Source: Lutraria lutraria (taxonomy: Eukaryota > Mollusca > Bivalvia > Venerida > Mactridae). From it: DNA of 64,000 nt. This document shows positions 26,436-38,745 of this stretch, piece after piece; position 1 is the first letter of the stretch; the number at the start of each line of letters is the position of its first letter. The notes under the pieces are model-generated. The model was not told the DNA's origin. It saw only the letters and a list, made by a program, of their open reading frames with translations, and searched no databases. Position numbers and translations under genes: made by a program. Where the stretch lies: NCBI GenBank assembly GCA_964023205.1, contig OZ026849.1, positions 10,001-74,000 on the forward strand. The letters are read 5' to 3'.

Positions 26436-27136
26436 CATGGTTTGCAGGTATGCAATCTACTCATACACAGCACGGTTTGCAGGTATGCAACCTACTCATA
26501 CACAGCATGGTTTGCAGGTATGCAATCTAATCATACACAGCATGGTTTGCAGGTATGCAATCTACTCATACACAGCACGGTTTGCGGGTATGCAATCTAC
26601 TCATACACAGCATGGTTTGCAGGTATGCAATCTACTCATACACAACATGGTTTGCAGGTATGCAATCTACTCATACACAGCACGGTTTGCAGGTATGCAA
26701 TCTACTCATACACAGCATGGTTTGCAGGTATGCAATCTACTCATACACAGCACGGTTTGCAGGTATGCAATCTACTCATACACAGCACGGTTTGCAGGTA
26801 TGCAACCTACTCATACACAACATGGTTTGCAGGTATGCAGTCTACTCATACACAGCATTGTTTGCAGGTATGCAACCTACTCATACACAGCATGGTTTGC
26901 AGGTATGCAACCTACCCATACACAGCATGGTTTGCAGGTATGCAATCTACTCATACACAGCATGGTTTGCAGGTATGCAATCTACTCATACACAGCACGG
27001 TTTGCAGGTATGCAATCTACTCATACACAGCACGGTTTGCAGGTATGCAACATACCCATACACAACATGGTTTGCAGGTATGCAATCTACTCATACACAG
27101 CATGGTTTGCAGGTATGCAACCTACTCATACAATAA
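26436..27136. repeat. 35-bp minisatellite, 20 copies
   Basis: The unit TTTGCAGGTATGCAATCTAC followed by TCATACACAGCAYGG repeats at exact 35-bp spacing (for example 26441, 26476, 26511), with C/T and A/G variants between copies. Because 35 is not a multiple of three, each of three + strand frames reads the same 35-residue pattern in permuted form and stays open for 193-250 codons. Those open frames are therefore a by-product of a stop-free unit and are not called as genes. Confidence 0.95.
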
Positions 27137-27530
27137 TCTTACGACACTAAAATTGTAGTGGTTGTAGTGCTTGTCGTTTTTTCTTTTAAAGTTTACACTG
27201 TTTTAAAAAAGGTAATACAATGCTTACCTACCCACCCACTGTTAAAAGTTTGGGTCGCGTCATTCAAAACCAGTCTTTGTTTTAATGATGGCTTAATAAC
27301 CATCAAATTGTGTACCAATGAATTTAGGGATTATGATTTTGATCAACGTTTTTGTAATGCTTACTTAGTCAGAATACTGTCTTAATCAACTTAAGAATCA
27401 AGACCTTTGTCTAATGGTCGAAACCCTTGGTAATCACAGCTCGCGAACTATCATGTCTTCATGATCAATATAAAGGTAGTTTGTTTACATAAACAAAGAA
27501 TTCACGTTATTCCGTATCTTATGTTCTTTG

Positions 27531-27648
27531 CATCATGCCTGGGATAAAACATATTAAATAAAGACAATTATTATATCGGAATGTAAAGACATCATGCCTG
27601 GGATAAAAAGAATTAACTAAAGACAATTATTGTATCAGAAAGTGAAGA
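27531..27648. repeat. Tandem duplication of 59 bp (2 copies)
   Basis: CATCATGCCTGGGATAAAA begins at 27531 and again at 27590. The two halves differ at several positions, so the duplication is not recent. Confidence 0.8.
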
Positions 27649-29318
27649 CCATTTACTTGTATTTCCTGATTTGTACCACGTGATCTTTCACGGCCGAATT
27701 TTCCAAAATTGTTTAACAACTCGGTAATTGTTTACTTGTTGAAATTATTCCAAGACTTTTATGATTTTAACTACGCAAGTATAGACACCTGTAAGGGAGA
27801 TCAGGATGCAGGTATGTGTTTTCATCCATATGAACATTACTAAATATAATATTTCCGGACAGATTGTTTGACTTAACAAGCATAATCATATAGAAATCAG
27901 CCCGATGTCTTGTTATGCGTGCGACGTTGATTAGTAATCTGGTTGGACGCTCGGACACATTTCGCTTAAAACTACAAGCTTTTTGTCAACAGCGATTTTT
28001 CTGAATTTCTACAAATAGTTTGAAGTATGGACTCTACATTACAATATTAAGATCCTGTTTGGACTGAATTTATCATGAATTAAGAACAGAACAGTATTTT
28101 ATTTACTGTTTAACAAGTGTTTAAACGTGTTTTTATGATGAAATAATAATGGTCATTGAATTCTTTGTTCGTAAGGTATAAAATGATAATCACATTCAAT
28201 GTATCTATGGTTACAAAGAAATACTGGGTTATTTCGTACATGATATTAGTATATATGGATATGTGCTGAAGTTCTTAATAGTGTAATATATTATCTTTAG
28301 TTAGTGGGATGTAATTGTATGATGAACAATAGCAGTGATGAAACTTAAAACATCGTGATAATAAATTTATTGTGGCTGTTTTCCCCATAAAATTGATGCA
28401 AAGCCTACGAGACCTGTTTTACGCTGAAGATCTGTATTAATAAAAAGTTGTTAGTAACATTATTAGTACGGATTAGTATCGTTCATTTTGCCACCTTTTC
28501 AAATGTTATGCTCTGGTCGCGTATTACGTGCATTTATGTTATATGGGTATGATTATATGTGAATTATGCCATTGTCAAGACATCGAGGATGAATAACAAT
28601 TCATTATTACTTGTGACTGTTACATAGAAATAAGAAGCAAATTCATTAAACAGTCTTATCATAGTATACTAAAATTTATCGAGTTACTTAAAACAAGGAA
28701 CATGACATTGTCGAGTGGACATTCCAAATACATATGTTGCAACCAAACGAACACACAACCGCATAAATCACAACCGCATAAATGTGGTTCTTTAATTCCA
28801 AATATATCATGTTGATAGTACTATCCTGTAAGACAGATACTGTCCATGTTATAATTTAGATTAAAAATAAGAATTATAATAATAAGTGTATCATTAATAT
28901 ACTGCCATAAATATTATACCATTTATTTATTAGTAAGCCAAATTGATACTTTTTGCTTCTTTAATATCAGTAAAATTTGTGTCATTCCTTGTCACTGACA
29001 TCATAAAAACTAATTAATTGATTAATTGAACAGTTGATGATTTAATAAATTGTTAACGAATTTGTTTACTGAATGTTTAGAATAATTAAACTGATTTAGA
29101 CAATTGGTGAATTGATGGGCGCCTGTTTTTATTGATATCACTTCATAACATTATGATATCTAGATTGAACGGCAATTTTGAAGAGTTTAAAACAGCGACC
29201 ATAAACTATTTGTGTGCGATGTAGAGTCTTTGTAAATCGTTGTCTATATTCTTGTGAACGCATGTTTACAGCACATTTTCATTTATATATCTGAAGACTG
29301 TATACCTTGCTAATATCC
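27649..29318. other. AT-rich intergenic sequence, nothing recognised
   Basis: About 1.7 kb rich in A/T runs, with short open frames only. No repeats, RNA gene or protein motif could be supported. Confidence 0.5.
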
Positions 29319-29789
29319 CTGTTCTATTCTATGGCTAACCTTGTCCTCCACACATAGCTGTTCTATTCTATGGCTTACCATGCCCTCCACACATAGCTGT
29401 TCTATTCTATGGTTAACCTTGTCCTCCACACATAACTGTTCTATTCTATGGCTAACCTTGTCCTCCACACATAACTGTTCTATTCTATTGCTAACCTTGC
29501 CCTCCACACATAGCTGTTCTATTCTATGGCTAACCTTGCCCTCTACGCATAGCTGTTCTATTCTATGGCTAACCTTGTCCTCTACATATAGCTGTTCTAT
29601 TCTATGGCTAACCTTGCACTCCACACATAGCTGCTGTTCTATTCTATGGCTAACTTTGTCCTTCACACATAGCTGTTCTACTCTATAGCTAACCTTGCCC
29701 TCTACACATAGCTGTTCTATTCTATGGCTAACTTTGCCCTCCACACATAACTGTTCTATTCTATGGCTAACCTTGTCCTCAACACATAG
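29319..29789. repeat. 39-bp minisatellite, about 12 copies
   Basis: The unit CTGTTCTATTCTATGGCTAA followed by CCTTGTCCTCCACACATAG repeats about twelve times with point variants. One 3-bp insertion (extra GCT) lies near 29632. The 39-bp length is 13 codons, so a minus frame (13-residue motif HRIEQLCVEGKVS) and a + frame (motif STHSCSILWLTLS) stay open through the array. The in-frame insertion is compatible with coding but expected by chance one time in three. There is no flanking exon evidence, so it is treated as non-coding. Confidence 0.93.
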
Positions 29790-30093
29790 CTGCTAACTTA
29801 TATATATGACTAATATTTAAAATGTTTATATCTTATTCCGAAAATTATAAAAGTTTGAACTTGAACTCCAACAGTTGTGTGCAGGGTCTGAGCTTACAGT
29901 CATCCGACGAATCCTTCTGAATGCAGGAGTTTAGAAACTAATGTAATGTGTTGTTTTAAACATCAATTTGATTCATCGATCCATTTAAGTCTTTATAGAC
30001 GTTAGAACAAAATCCTGATTAGTCTTAAGACCTCATTTATTAGATCATTAGACAGCAAAACTAGATTCAATATAAGTGATAGATATAAGCCGA

Positions 30094-30176
30094 AAACTGT
30101 CCATTATGTAAAATATTGGAGTGTTTGAGGCGCGTAGCGCCGAAGACACTCCAATATTTTACATAATGGGCAGTTT
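30094..30176. repeat. Long foldback hairpin with nested GC hairpin loop
   Basis: Arms 30094-30124 and 30146-30176 (31 nt each) are complementary with a single mismatch. The 21-nt loop holds a second perfect hairpin: GGCGC (30129-30133), GTA, GCGCC (30137-30141). It is likely a foldback MITE or the remnant of one. It would form a strong cruciform in DNA or a stable double-stranded stem if transcribed. Confidence 0.9.
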
Positions 30177-30813
30177 GAGGTTTATATGTAACTTAAATCA
30201 TTTCAAAAGGATTACACAATTGACCATGACAATTTATCACTCTTAAAGGTATCCGTCGACTTAATCATTCCAGTTCCCAATGAAGATCAAGTAATTCATA
30301 TTAAGTTTGCTTCCTATTTTTTGATAATACACTTTGCTCACTAAAAGTCACTAAAGAAGGCTATTGGCTTTGAAAAAGTAGTTAGGGATTCATTTTTCTT
30401 GCATTATTATGACCAGATAAATAGAGATAAAATAGCGTGTGAATTTAACAGGTTAAAAGCCATTACGGTTGATACCTTTAAATCAACTCTTTCAACCACA
30501 CTGCTCGGGTTGCACGAGGAATGTACATTTTATTCAAACCTGTTCGCATCGGCTCAAGCCGTGTCATTCCTACGTATTCATTTGTTGGGAATGGGTTTGT
30601 AAAACAGATGGAACAATGTGGAATGTGTGAATAGGAAAAAAACTGTTTATGTAGAATTTCTGTGTAATACTTTTGTTTGATTTGGTTTGTTATATCAAAT
30701 GCTTAATTTTCAATGTATGAATTGTATTGAAAATGTGTTCATATTGAGTGTTATGAAATTTAATCAATTGATTATTCATATATATTTTTGTTGTAATAGG
30801 ATGAATGTAATGC
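30177..30813. other. Intergenic, no gene recognised
   Basis: AT-rich sequence between the foldback hairpin and the tRNA-like pair. A 67-codon open frame at 30399-30602 has no recognisable motif and is not supported as a gene. Confidence 0.45.
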
Positions 30814-30885
30814 AACCGGTGCGGGGCTAGAACCCGCGACCTCCTGCTTGCAAGTCAGATGCTCTACCAACTGAGCTAATCGGGT
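30814..30885 (-). tRNA. tRNA-Ala(UGC)-like sequence, imperfect
   Basis: The minus strand reads through a D-arm with an intact A box (TTAGCTCAGTTGGTAGAGC), an anticodon loop CTTGCAA (anticodon TGC), and a T-arm GCGGGTTCTAGCCCCGC. The acceptor stem has two mispairs out of seven and the anticodon stem ends in an A-G mismatch. A similar copy with matching flanks lies 275 bp to the right. Together this points to a tRNA pseudogene or SINE head more than a working alanine tRNA. Confidence 0.55.
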
Positions 30886-31088
30886 TATTAATATTACAGC
30901 CAAATAATAATTACAAGTACAATGTACAGTACTGCTACATTCCTCCTACTGTTTTATTCAAATTAATTTATCGCGACAATCACAGGTTCTTTTGGACTAA
31001 CCCAGTCTTTGCTTCACCCTAAATGTAGGATTCCAAGGCTAGTCTCATATTCATGGCACCAAAGGTAATAGGAAGAAGAAATTAATGT

Positions 31089-31160
31089 ACCCGATGCGGG
31101 GCTCGAACCCGCGACCTCCTTCTTGCAAGTCAGATGCTCTGCAAACTGAGCTAATCGGGC
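31089..31160 (-). tRNA. tRNA-Ala(UGC)-like sequence, second copy
   Basis: Minus strand, 72 nt. The acceptor stem GCCCGAT/ATCGGGT is fully paired (one G-T), and the T-arm GCGGGTTCGAGCCCCGC has a perfect B box. The anticodon loop is CTTGCAA. The D-loop has lost the conserved GG (TTTGC in place of TTGGT), and the anticodon stem is weak. The + strand sequence just after it (ACAGTACTGCTACATT) matches that beside the first copy, so both lie in a duplicated or retroposed unit. Confidence 0.5.
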
Positions 31161-34140
31161 TGTTAATAGTACAGCCTGTTTATATATATATACGAGTACT
31201 ATGATACAGTACTGCTACATTTTTATTAAAATTTAAAAAAAGACCATGGACTTATGTACATATATACAAGTCCTTGACAAGAACTCGTTAGATATATTTA
31301 TTTTCAAATCATTAAAACATTCGAAGATCTTACGCATGCGTCGTTGTCAGTGTCCAAATTTGAGTTGCAGTCCAATATGTCGACTACACTCCAATATTAC
31401 AAAAAATAACGGACAGCTGTCCATTGAGAGCGACCCATTCGTAAAATTATTGGACGGTGAGAACAAAAGGATGACCTCACAGAAATGATTTAAGTATATT
31501 TATAAAGGGACACCATTGTGTACGTTGATGAGTAAATGATGATTTACCTCCCTTAACTTGTTGCAGTGACAGAAAACGTACGATCGATAAACATTCACTG
31601 TTCGTCATCAATCATTTTGTCTATATGGTAATTTTCATTAAGTTGTCAAAGTTATGTTGGTATCTCCTCATGAAATTTACAGTCTCCGACTTGGTCCCAA
31701 CATGTTTCTTAGTTGACATATTATAATTTTGTTATATATGTTGATATACAACTCAACAGTGTTGTGTTGTTGTCATATTTCGCCTGAATGAAGTTAGTTC
31801 GACCTTATTCACTACTTGGTGTTTGGTACGTTGATCTAGTAAAACTTTACCCAAGTATGCCGATTTACATTCAATTTAGTTTCATCATTAATTCACTTCG
31901 GGGTAATAATGCGTGAATAAGTCTAATAAATAATTCATTAGCTAACAATGCCTGCAGTTCTTGATTATAAATTCACAGATGTTCTTTCCAACAATGCGAG
32001 CAGTACTTTGATTATCAATTCACAGGTTTCATTATTAACAATGCGTACAGTAGTTTGATCTTGATCGTTCATTGACATTCCCTATGTACTTAAAATAACA
32101 ATAGAGCCAAACAAATCAGATAAGAATCTGAATATTAAAGCAAACAAAGCATAGACAATTATGTCTCAATTAATGTTTGCGGACGTTTTATTAACAATTT
32201 TGTTCACATAAAACCAGACATCACATTCAACAAAGCACCAAGGTTGTTTTGCAAAGCAGTTTGTAAATATAATGTAAATGCTTGCAAAGTAAAACAAGTT
32301 CAAGGCTATCTCATGAATAAACATGTGACCTTTGCAACCAGTATTGAATGGTTGGTAAAGCAGTATGTTTACACATAATTACCTAGCTAAATATATATTT
32401 ATAACGATCTTTTTAACTTCCTTATTTTATGATCTGATGATTTAAGTTTTCTGGTTATATCATCTAACCACTGTGTATAACTTTCTGCCCAGTCCGGAAG
32501 TGGTCCGGTTTTCAGGGGGTTTAATGTAATCGGTTACCATGGTTGTCTAGTAAACAACTCAGGTTCTGCTATATTTTACCTATCCCACCCCGTCTCGGCC
32601 AAATTTCAATATATGTCCGGCGAGTAAACTAGATGAATGCATTATGTATGGCTTACAATTGTTTTTTTTATTGAGCATCAGTTACACAGCAATAACAACC
32701 AGCATGATCAACATTAAGAACACGCTTGTATTTATTTCTTCTGACCAAATCATTTAAGACAATATTTTTGTTGTTCTGTCGTTTTGTTCTGAATGATAAC
32801 GATCTCGTCCGTTTGATTATAATTGTTAAAATGTCTTGATGTAGATATCCGCCATTTACACAGGAGGCAAACATAGAAACTCATAAATATGAACATAATT
32901 ACTATATCTTTCTCGCTAAATCACCATCATACAATTATGAAAAATATCTGAGAAGTGTTATGTTATCATGCCATTTTATTTTTGACCGTCAGTGAATATC
33001 ACATCGACAGCACGCATTTACATTATAGAAGTTTAATATAGTTCTGAAATGACAAATCATGTCAGTCAAATAGTTTCCTAGTTAGGTTTTAATCTACCAG
33101 TAGCTCACAATCATGTGCATTATGTGTATTTTCTCAAATATTTTATTCAAACACAGAGTAAACGAAATATCATAACTATGTAAATATAATTTCATAATGT
33201 TACATTAAACAACCTGTAATGTAATATCCCTTATCATTACTAGGGGAATTTATTGAAGAAAACAATTTAATGATTTATAATCATGTATCTATAAAGTATA
33301 CAGATTTGAAGTTTTATTCTGACAATGATCTAGCAATATTTCTATGGATAATAAATCAATGCATGTATAAAAACTTTAAGTCAGTTAAATAGTTGACTAG
33401 TTTGGTTTAAACCCACATGCCAATGATTTATGCATATCTTACGTTTTTGTATGTTTTAGTATTTGAACAGATTTTCATGCAAGACAAAATAATTTCATGG
33501 TTAATCTATTTCGCGAAATTCAATTTATGAAAAATCCGAATCACTTGATTGAAACGTGATCGTCTTCGTAAAGATTCGAGTGTTGTATGTGTAATGAAAT
33601 AGTTTTCTGTTATGTTGCAAGTTGTATTGAAAAGCCAAAAGGTCGAAACTTGTTAGTCGCGTACAAATGAAGACTAAGTTAGATTTTGCTACATTGTTGA
33701 GACTGTATTTCGAAATTGGTTAGTTTTGTCGCCATAACCAAGCAGCACTGGTTGTACGCACTGTGTCTTGGTGTGATTGATAGGTTACCATGGATGCTTA
33801 ATATACCATTTAGTCGCTGTTCCATTTTCACCTATCCATCTGCGCGCCGGCCTGAAATTATCACTTTCCCTCTGTAAACTAAATACATATGTATTATATA
33901 GTGATTAAATTAAAATTGATTTATTGACCAACAACAATAACAACAAATAAACATGAACCCTGCATTTATAATACGTTCTTTAATTCTTTAAACAACTATT
34001 CAAAACATTCTCTGCGCGGGTTTCCTTTAAAAGAATTGTAACTTCGTCAGTTTGTTTACGATAATGTAAAATGACGGGAGAGTAAACTCGTTAGTTTCAA
34101 GGAAAATGATTTGTTTATTATAGTATTATTAAAAAGGCCA
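31161..34140. other. Gene-free region of decayed paralogous segments
   Basis: No convincing open frame. Several stretches recur elsewhere in the window in diverged form. 32220-32330 (CACCAAGGTT, then AAGTTCAAGG) matches 37030-37120 and more weakly 47996-48050. 32480-32880 matches 37640-37900. 33783-34091 matches 48498-48794. These look like old segmental duplications of non-coding DNA. Confidence 0.6.
33783..34091 (+). repeat. Paralogous segment, copy 1 (partner 48498-48794)
   Basis: The two segments align over about 300 bp: TGGATG near the start, AACAACAATAACAACAAA in the middle, ATGAACC and AATTCTTTAAACAA, then GTAAAATGACNGGAGAGTAAA at the end. Small indels and many substitutions show an old duplication. 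No coding signal is conserved between copies. Confidence 0.75.
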
Positions 34141-34347
34141 GCCAAGTTCTTTTGTTCGCACAGCATCTCACGAATCCCTTCTCCTACTCCCGGGCGCCTG
34201 ACTGAGATGGGCCTACGGTTACCCTTATTTAACAAGTTATCGGCTTACTAACGGACGCTTCACTTCAAAACCAGTCTCTATGGAGTTCGAACATTAAATT
34301 TCCAGCTCCGAAGGCGGAAACCCTAACCACTAGGTCGTGGTTATATC
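34141..34347 (-). mobile_element. tRNA-derived SINE-like element
   Basis: On the minus strand an A-box-like ACCTAGTGGTTAGGG is followed about 45 bp later by a B-box-like TGTTCGAACTCC. Between them CTTCGGA could be an anticodon loop, giving TCG and hence an arginine-tRNA-like head. The body runs to about 34141 with no tRNA acceptor pairing. RNA polymerase III promoter boxes without a proper acceptor stem are the usual signature of a tRNA-derived SINE. Confidence 0.5.
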
Positions 34348-34552
34348 ATTGTGAGTTCAATCTACAGTCAATTATTCGCACTTGAGGAAGCTGTAAACGT
34401 CCGAGGTCTTCCTCCACCTTTTAAGGTGGATCGCGGGTTTCCTCCAGAAAAATGGTCATTGTTTAGACGTCAAAATGGCAGCAAAATGTAACAATACTGA
34501 CTGTTTCGGATTTGTAAATGATCCAGCATTGCCGTTATGTAAATTGCAGAAC

Positions 34553-34942
34553 TTAAAGTCCCATAAGCATATAAATGTGTCGGTCGTAATAGTTTCTGTT
34601 TGTTCTATTACAGAGGAATCCGGTGTGTTTTCCTCTCGCGCATACTTTTTAGCAAGAAAAAATGTTTCCAAAACCACAATCGTATTTTTTTTCAATACCA
34701 TTGAAAAAAATACTATTTATAGAACAGCTGTGTTTTCCCGCAGTCATATTATGTACACGGCGTAAAGTGACGTCACGCGCTCTATATATTTCAAGTTTAC
34801 AAAAGCAAAATTCACAGCGTAGTGAGTGTTTTTAGAAGAAAAAAGGCTCGTTTCATCGGTAATTATTATCTTGGGATAATATCAGCAATTGTCTGTTTTT
34901 TTGCATTTATATTTTTATAGCAAAAAGCTAATGGGACTTTAA
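34553..34942. mobile_element. TTAA-flanked MITE (390 bp), copy 1
   Basis: Ends are TTAAAGTCCCATAAGC and, inverted, TTAAAGTCCCATTAGC: 15 of 16 bases match, with TTAA at both edges as used by piggyBac- and Kolobok-type transposases. A second copy lies at 52117-52474, so this is a dispersed family. It contains no transposase and so is non-autonomous. The 96-codon and 81-codon frames overlapping it are not genes. A palindromic TGACGTCA lies inside near 34769. Confidence 0.8.
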
Positions 34943-37450
34943 TATACAAAATTATCGGAGCAGTACAGGAAATATAATAAAGAAAAACATATCGCTCCGC
35001 TAGGTGGCGCTTTTTTAGCGCTTTCCATGGAAATATCATTTGAATATATCATTTCTGCGTTAGCCAATACCTGAAAAGTTGTTCATGCAAAATTTCTTTA
35101 TTGTACGTTGACGTCTAAAAAATGACCAGCGATCCACCTTTAGCTCATGAATATGTCACTAAAGACTATTGCTGCTTGCGAGATGTTTAAACACATGCAA
35201 AAATGCTAAAGGCCCAATCATTTCCATAATGACATAGATAATTCATTTTAGTACTTTGGCTGATTAATGTTTTCCGGATTTTTAACTAAACTAAGTATGT
35301 CTAAAGTAATTACATAACAATTTGAAGCGGGGAAAAAGTCCTCCATCTAGATACACTCCATACTTATGTTTCCAGATAAGTTTAAATCTTCCTGTGAATC
35401 ACAATCAATTGGATTATGTGTATGTGTGTTTTTTTTCTAATAATTTAATCGGCAAGCGAGCAAGCGAAATATCATTTTTGATATTATTTTTTTCCTTTTC
35501 CGATTTGGATATCATCTTTAATTTCTTCTTTCAAACAAGCGAGTGAGCATGCGAAAAAACTCTGTGTTCATTAATTTCAATAGCCGTTAAGTTTACCAAT
35601 AAAAACACTGTTAGTGTCTTTATTCAATTAATTTGTTTAATCACCCATTATAGAAAGTATTAGAAACACACAAAACATATATTTAACGTACAGAACAATA
35701 CATCGTATACCATATATTTGTTGCAATGTATTACACAAGATATAACAGTGAACTCGCTAAAGGATACCAATATGCCAAGGCCAAGCTTCAAAAGTTAAAT
35801 TATTTCCCTTTTTTCATAGAGATTATTCCGAGACACCGTAACGTTCCGGATTGTTTATGATTATTTTTCTAATTTGGATAAAAAGCGAGCGGCTAATCCG
35901 ATGAACAAGTAATTATATAGGTGTAATTAAAGACATTGAACAGCTACTAAAAAAGGTGAACACCGCCCAATGAAAAAATTCACTTGAGGTCTCATCTCTT
36001 AATTGTTTTATTGCACCTTATCAGATTAATTATGTCGGGTAACAATATGTAGACTTGACACCTAGTCAAAAAAAGGGTCAAATTTTTTTTTACTAATCTT
36101 TTTGTTTAGCATGGAATATAATCATGTAAACAGAAGCTAGTATATCAATGACACTGTCTGTTTTATTACCCCCTATTGTGGATAAAGGGGGTCTTTCTGG
36201 TGCCTCACATTTCTGGTCCGATGTCTTTAAGCAATTGTCATTGCGATATCGACCTAGTCATACTGCAAAATACCAAAATCAGACAATTACGCCTTCTCAA
36301 CTAGTCAAATATAAACTTATTGTACATGTATTTGTCATGAATGATGTCAAAACTTAGATTTAGCAAGTACACTGTCAGATTGACAGAAATACTGAATATG
36401 CATGTTTCTACTTTGATTTAAATGTACGAATGGTTACAATCATATTCATTATGATGATTTCTTCAAATTCTTTATTAATTTAACCTCACATTGTGAAAAA
36501 TGACGTTATGGCTACATATAAAATATATATTGATGAAAGCTTACGGATATCTCTTGTCTATAACACCATTTACACAAACTCGTAACTAGCTTATTTATTT
36601 CAAAACTTCAAATGCGATTTTCTCAAAATGGTAAAAAATGACCTCCGGGTTTGTAGATTGAAATAAGCCAATGCTTTTTGAAGTTGCAAGGTGAATTAAT
36701 TAAATACAAAATTAAACTTCTGCTTTACTCATCAAATTACAATTAATGTAACATCGACATTCAACAAAATATAATCACTTCCTATGATTCGGGGCCAGTT
36801 TGGTGACCATCTTGCAAAAAGTGGCCATTTTGGAAAATCAATATTGGTCCATAGCAAAATTAATAATTGAAATAATTTCAACAACAATAGAGCCTAGCCA
36901 ATCCTGTAAGAAGCAATCACAAAATAACTATTATTTCTCAATTATTGTTTTCAGACGTTTTATATTTATGCAAAAATAAACAATTTTGTTGGCACAACTG
37001 TGGCCCAATAAAACGGGACAAAAATTTAAATAGCACCAAGGTTATTTTGCAAAGCTTTTGTAATGATACATGCATACAAAATAAAACAGTTCAAGGCTAT
37101 TTTATAAATAAATATGCAATGTACGCGATATCGTTTGATTAAATTACCATGTGTATCGATCTTATTGACTACAGTATTTTATGATCTGAAAATATATGTT
37201 TTCTGGTTATATCATCTAACCGCTAAGTATAACTATACACATTTTACCTGTTATCATTCTTTGTGATGTTTGGCGCATTTTTATCAGTCCCAAATTATAG
37301 CATATCCTGATAACAAAGACTATTTCTGTTAATTTTGTTTTCATTTTCAGAGATTATTTAGTTTGCCTTTAAAACATTGCTGTGATCTGTCAATCAGTTA
37401 AGTTGTTAGACTTATAACACGATGTCGCTGTCCTGTGATGGTACAATCTC
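34943..37450. other. Gene-free, AT-rich region with paralogous fragments
   Basis: Short open frames only. Stretches near 35300-35440 (TTAAATCTTCCTGTGAATCA and onward) have diverged relatives near 33085-33140 and 49440-49500. 37030-37260 has relatives near 32220-32480. Nothing coding is supported. Confidence 0.5.
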
Positions 37451-37640
37451 TTTGTCTGATATAAATGCATACTGAACCATCACGGATATATTTCTTCTGT
37501 TTGTCTGACATAAATACATACTGAACCATCACGGATATATTTCCTCTGTTTGTCTGATATAAATATATACTGAACCATCACGGATATATTTCTTCTGTTT
37601 GTCTGATATAAATACATACGAGTACTAAACCATCACCCGC
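37451..37640. repeat. 49-bp tandem repeat, 4 copies
   Basis: TTTGTCTGAYATAAATRCATACTGAACC recurs at 37451, 37500, 37549 and 37598, exact 49-bp spacing. The last copy is interrupted by an extra CGAGTA. The paralogous region near 47270-47340 carries only a single diverged version, so the array expanded after the duplication. Confidence 0.88.
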
Positions 37641-38548
37641 GCAGAGCAGAGTTTAACTACTAAATATTATGTCTTTAATTTGAATGTAAATAAATGCTAA
37701 CCACGCTGGTCCAGTATACAACTCAGATTCTGTCATATTGTTTTACCTTTCCTACCCCGTCCTAGCCTTGCTATTATTGAGCCTAATTTACACAGAAATA
37801 ACAGCAAGCTAAGTCGACAATGCATTTAGAAAACGCTTGGACATATTTCTTCTGCATACAATAATTCAAAACAATCTCTAGTTTCCAACGATATGTTCGC
37901 GGAACTCATACATACCATTCATTTTAACTTGCAGCATGATATCCCTCATTATTGCTAGTATTTGGGAATCCATTGGTTCAGGCATACATATCTATAAAGA
38001 TTTAAAATTTAAAGTCGCCATTTACTAATAATATTGTGTTAAATTATAAATCATGGAACAGGAAAGAACATCAACGTTTTTTTCAGTATTTGAAAAGAAT
38101 TGTTTCATGCAAAACAAATTTTTTCAATGACAATTTATTACTCGATATCAAATTTGTCACTCAATTAAAACTTAACAAGGAGATTGGCAAATTGTATCAA
38201 AAAGCCCTCAAGTCGTTCATCAGGATAAAGCTCCTTGTGTAAATGTATAACTACTCTATTTACGATCAAATGTAACATATTATCTAGGTACATTATACAT
38301 GTATTACTTTAAACAGTTTACCTGAGAACATTAATATTGGCATGGCTCCATTCTAAGCTGCCATTCCGTCTGATAATTATCGTAGTTTATCATTTTCTTA
38401 AAGTTATAATTGGATGAATATCCACTATAGACATGATACCTTCTAAAGTCCGAAAATTCCTCCATATGCGTCTTTTACAATATCTTAGGGTGTGCTATAT
38501 TCATGCAGATTTGTGTACACGTATTCTTTCTCTTGGTCAATGAAAAAG
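37641..38548. other. Gene-free paralogous sequence
   Basis: 37640-37900 resembles 32480-32880, and 38330-38400 (GGCATGGCTCCATTC, then GCTGCCATT) resembles 48340-48390. A 68-codon frame at 38036-38242 has no recognisable features. Confidence 0.5.
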
Positions 38549-38745
38549 GGATGCTCGGTGGTCTAGTGGTAACGCGCTGGACTACTGAACGAAAGGTCGT
38601 GGATTCGATTCTCGCCTCCGCCTTCCGAATTTCTCAGGGAAGCTTTTTCTGTGTCCCCGTCCCAATTACCGAGTACTGTGACTAGAAAATCACAGGCAAG
38701 GGGCAAGGTATGTATCGTTGCTTCACAACGGACACGATAAATAAC
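38549..38745 (+). mobile_element. tRNA-derived SINE-like element
   Basis: An A-box-like GGTCTAGTGGTAACGCGC at about 38560 and a B-box-like GGATTCGATTCTC at about 38601 sit at tRNA spacing, followed by a roughly 120-bp non-tRNA body. The acceptor stem does not pair, which argues against a functional tRNA. The 60-codon frame crossing it is a by-product. The right end is uncertain. Confidence 0.6.

Noticed and set aside
26406..27158. Three overlapping + frames of 193-250 codons
   Set aside because: They are the three readings of a 35-bp minisatellite whose unit lacks stops; not genes.
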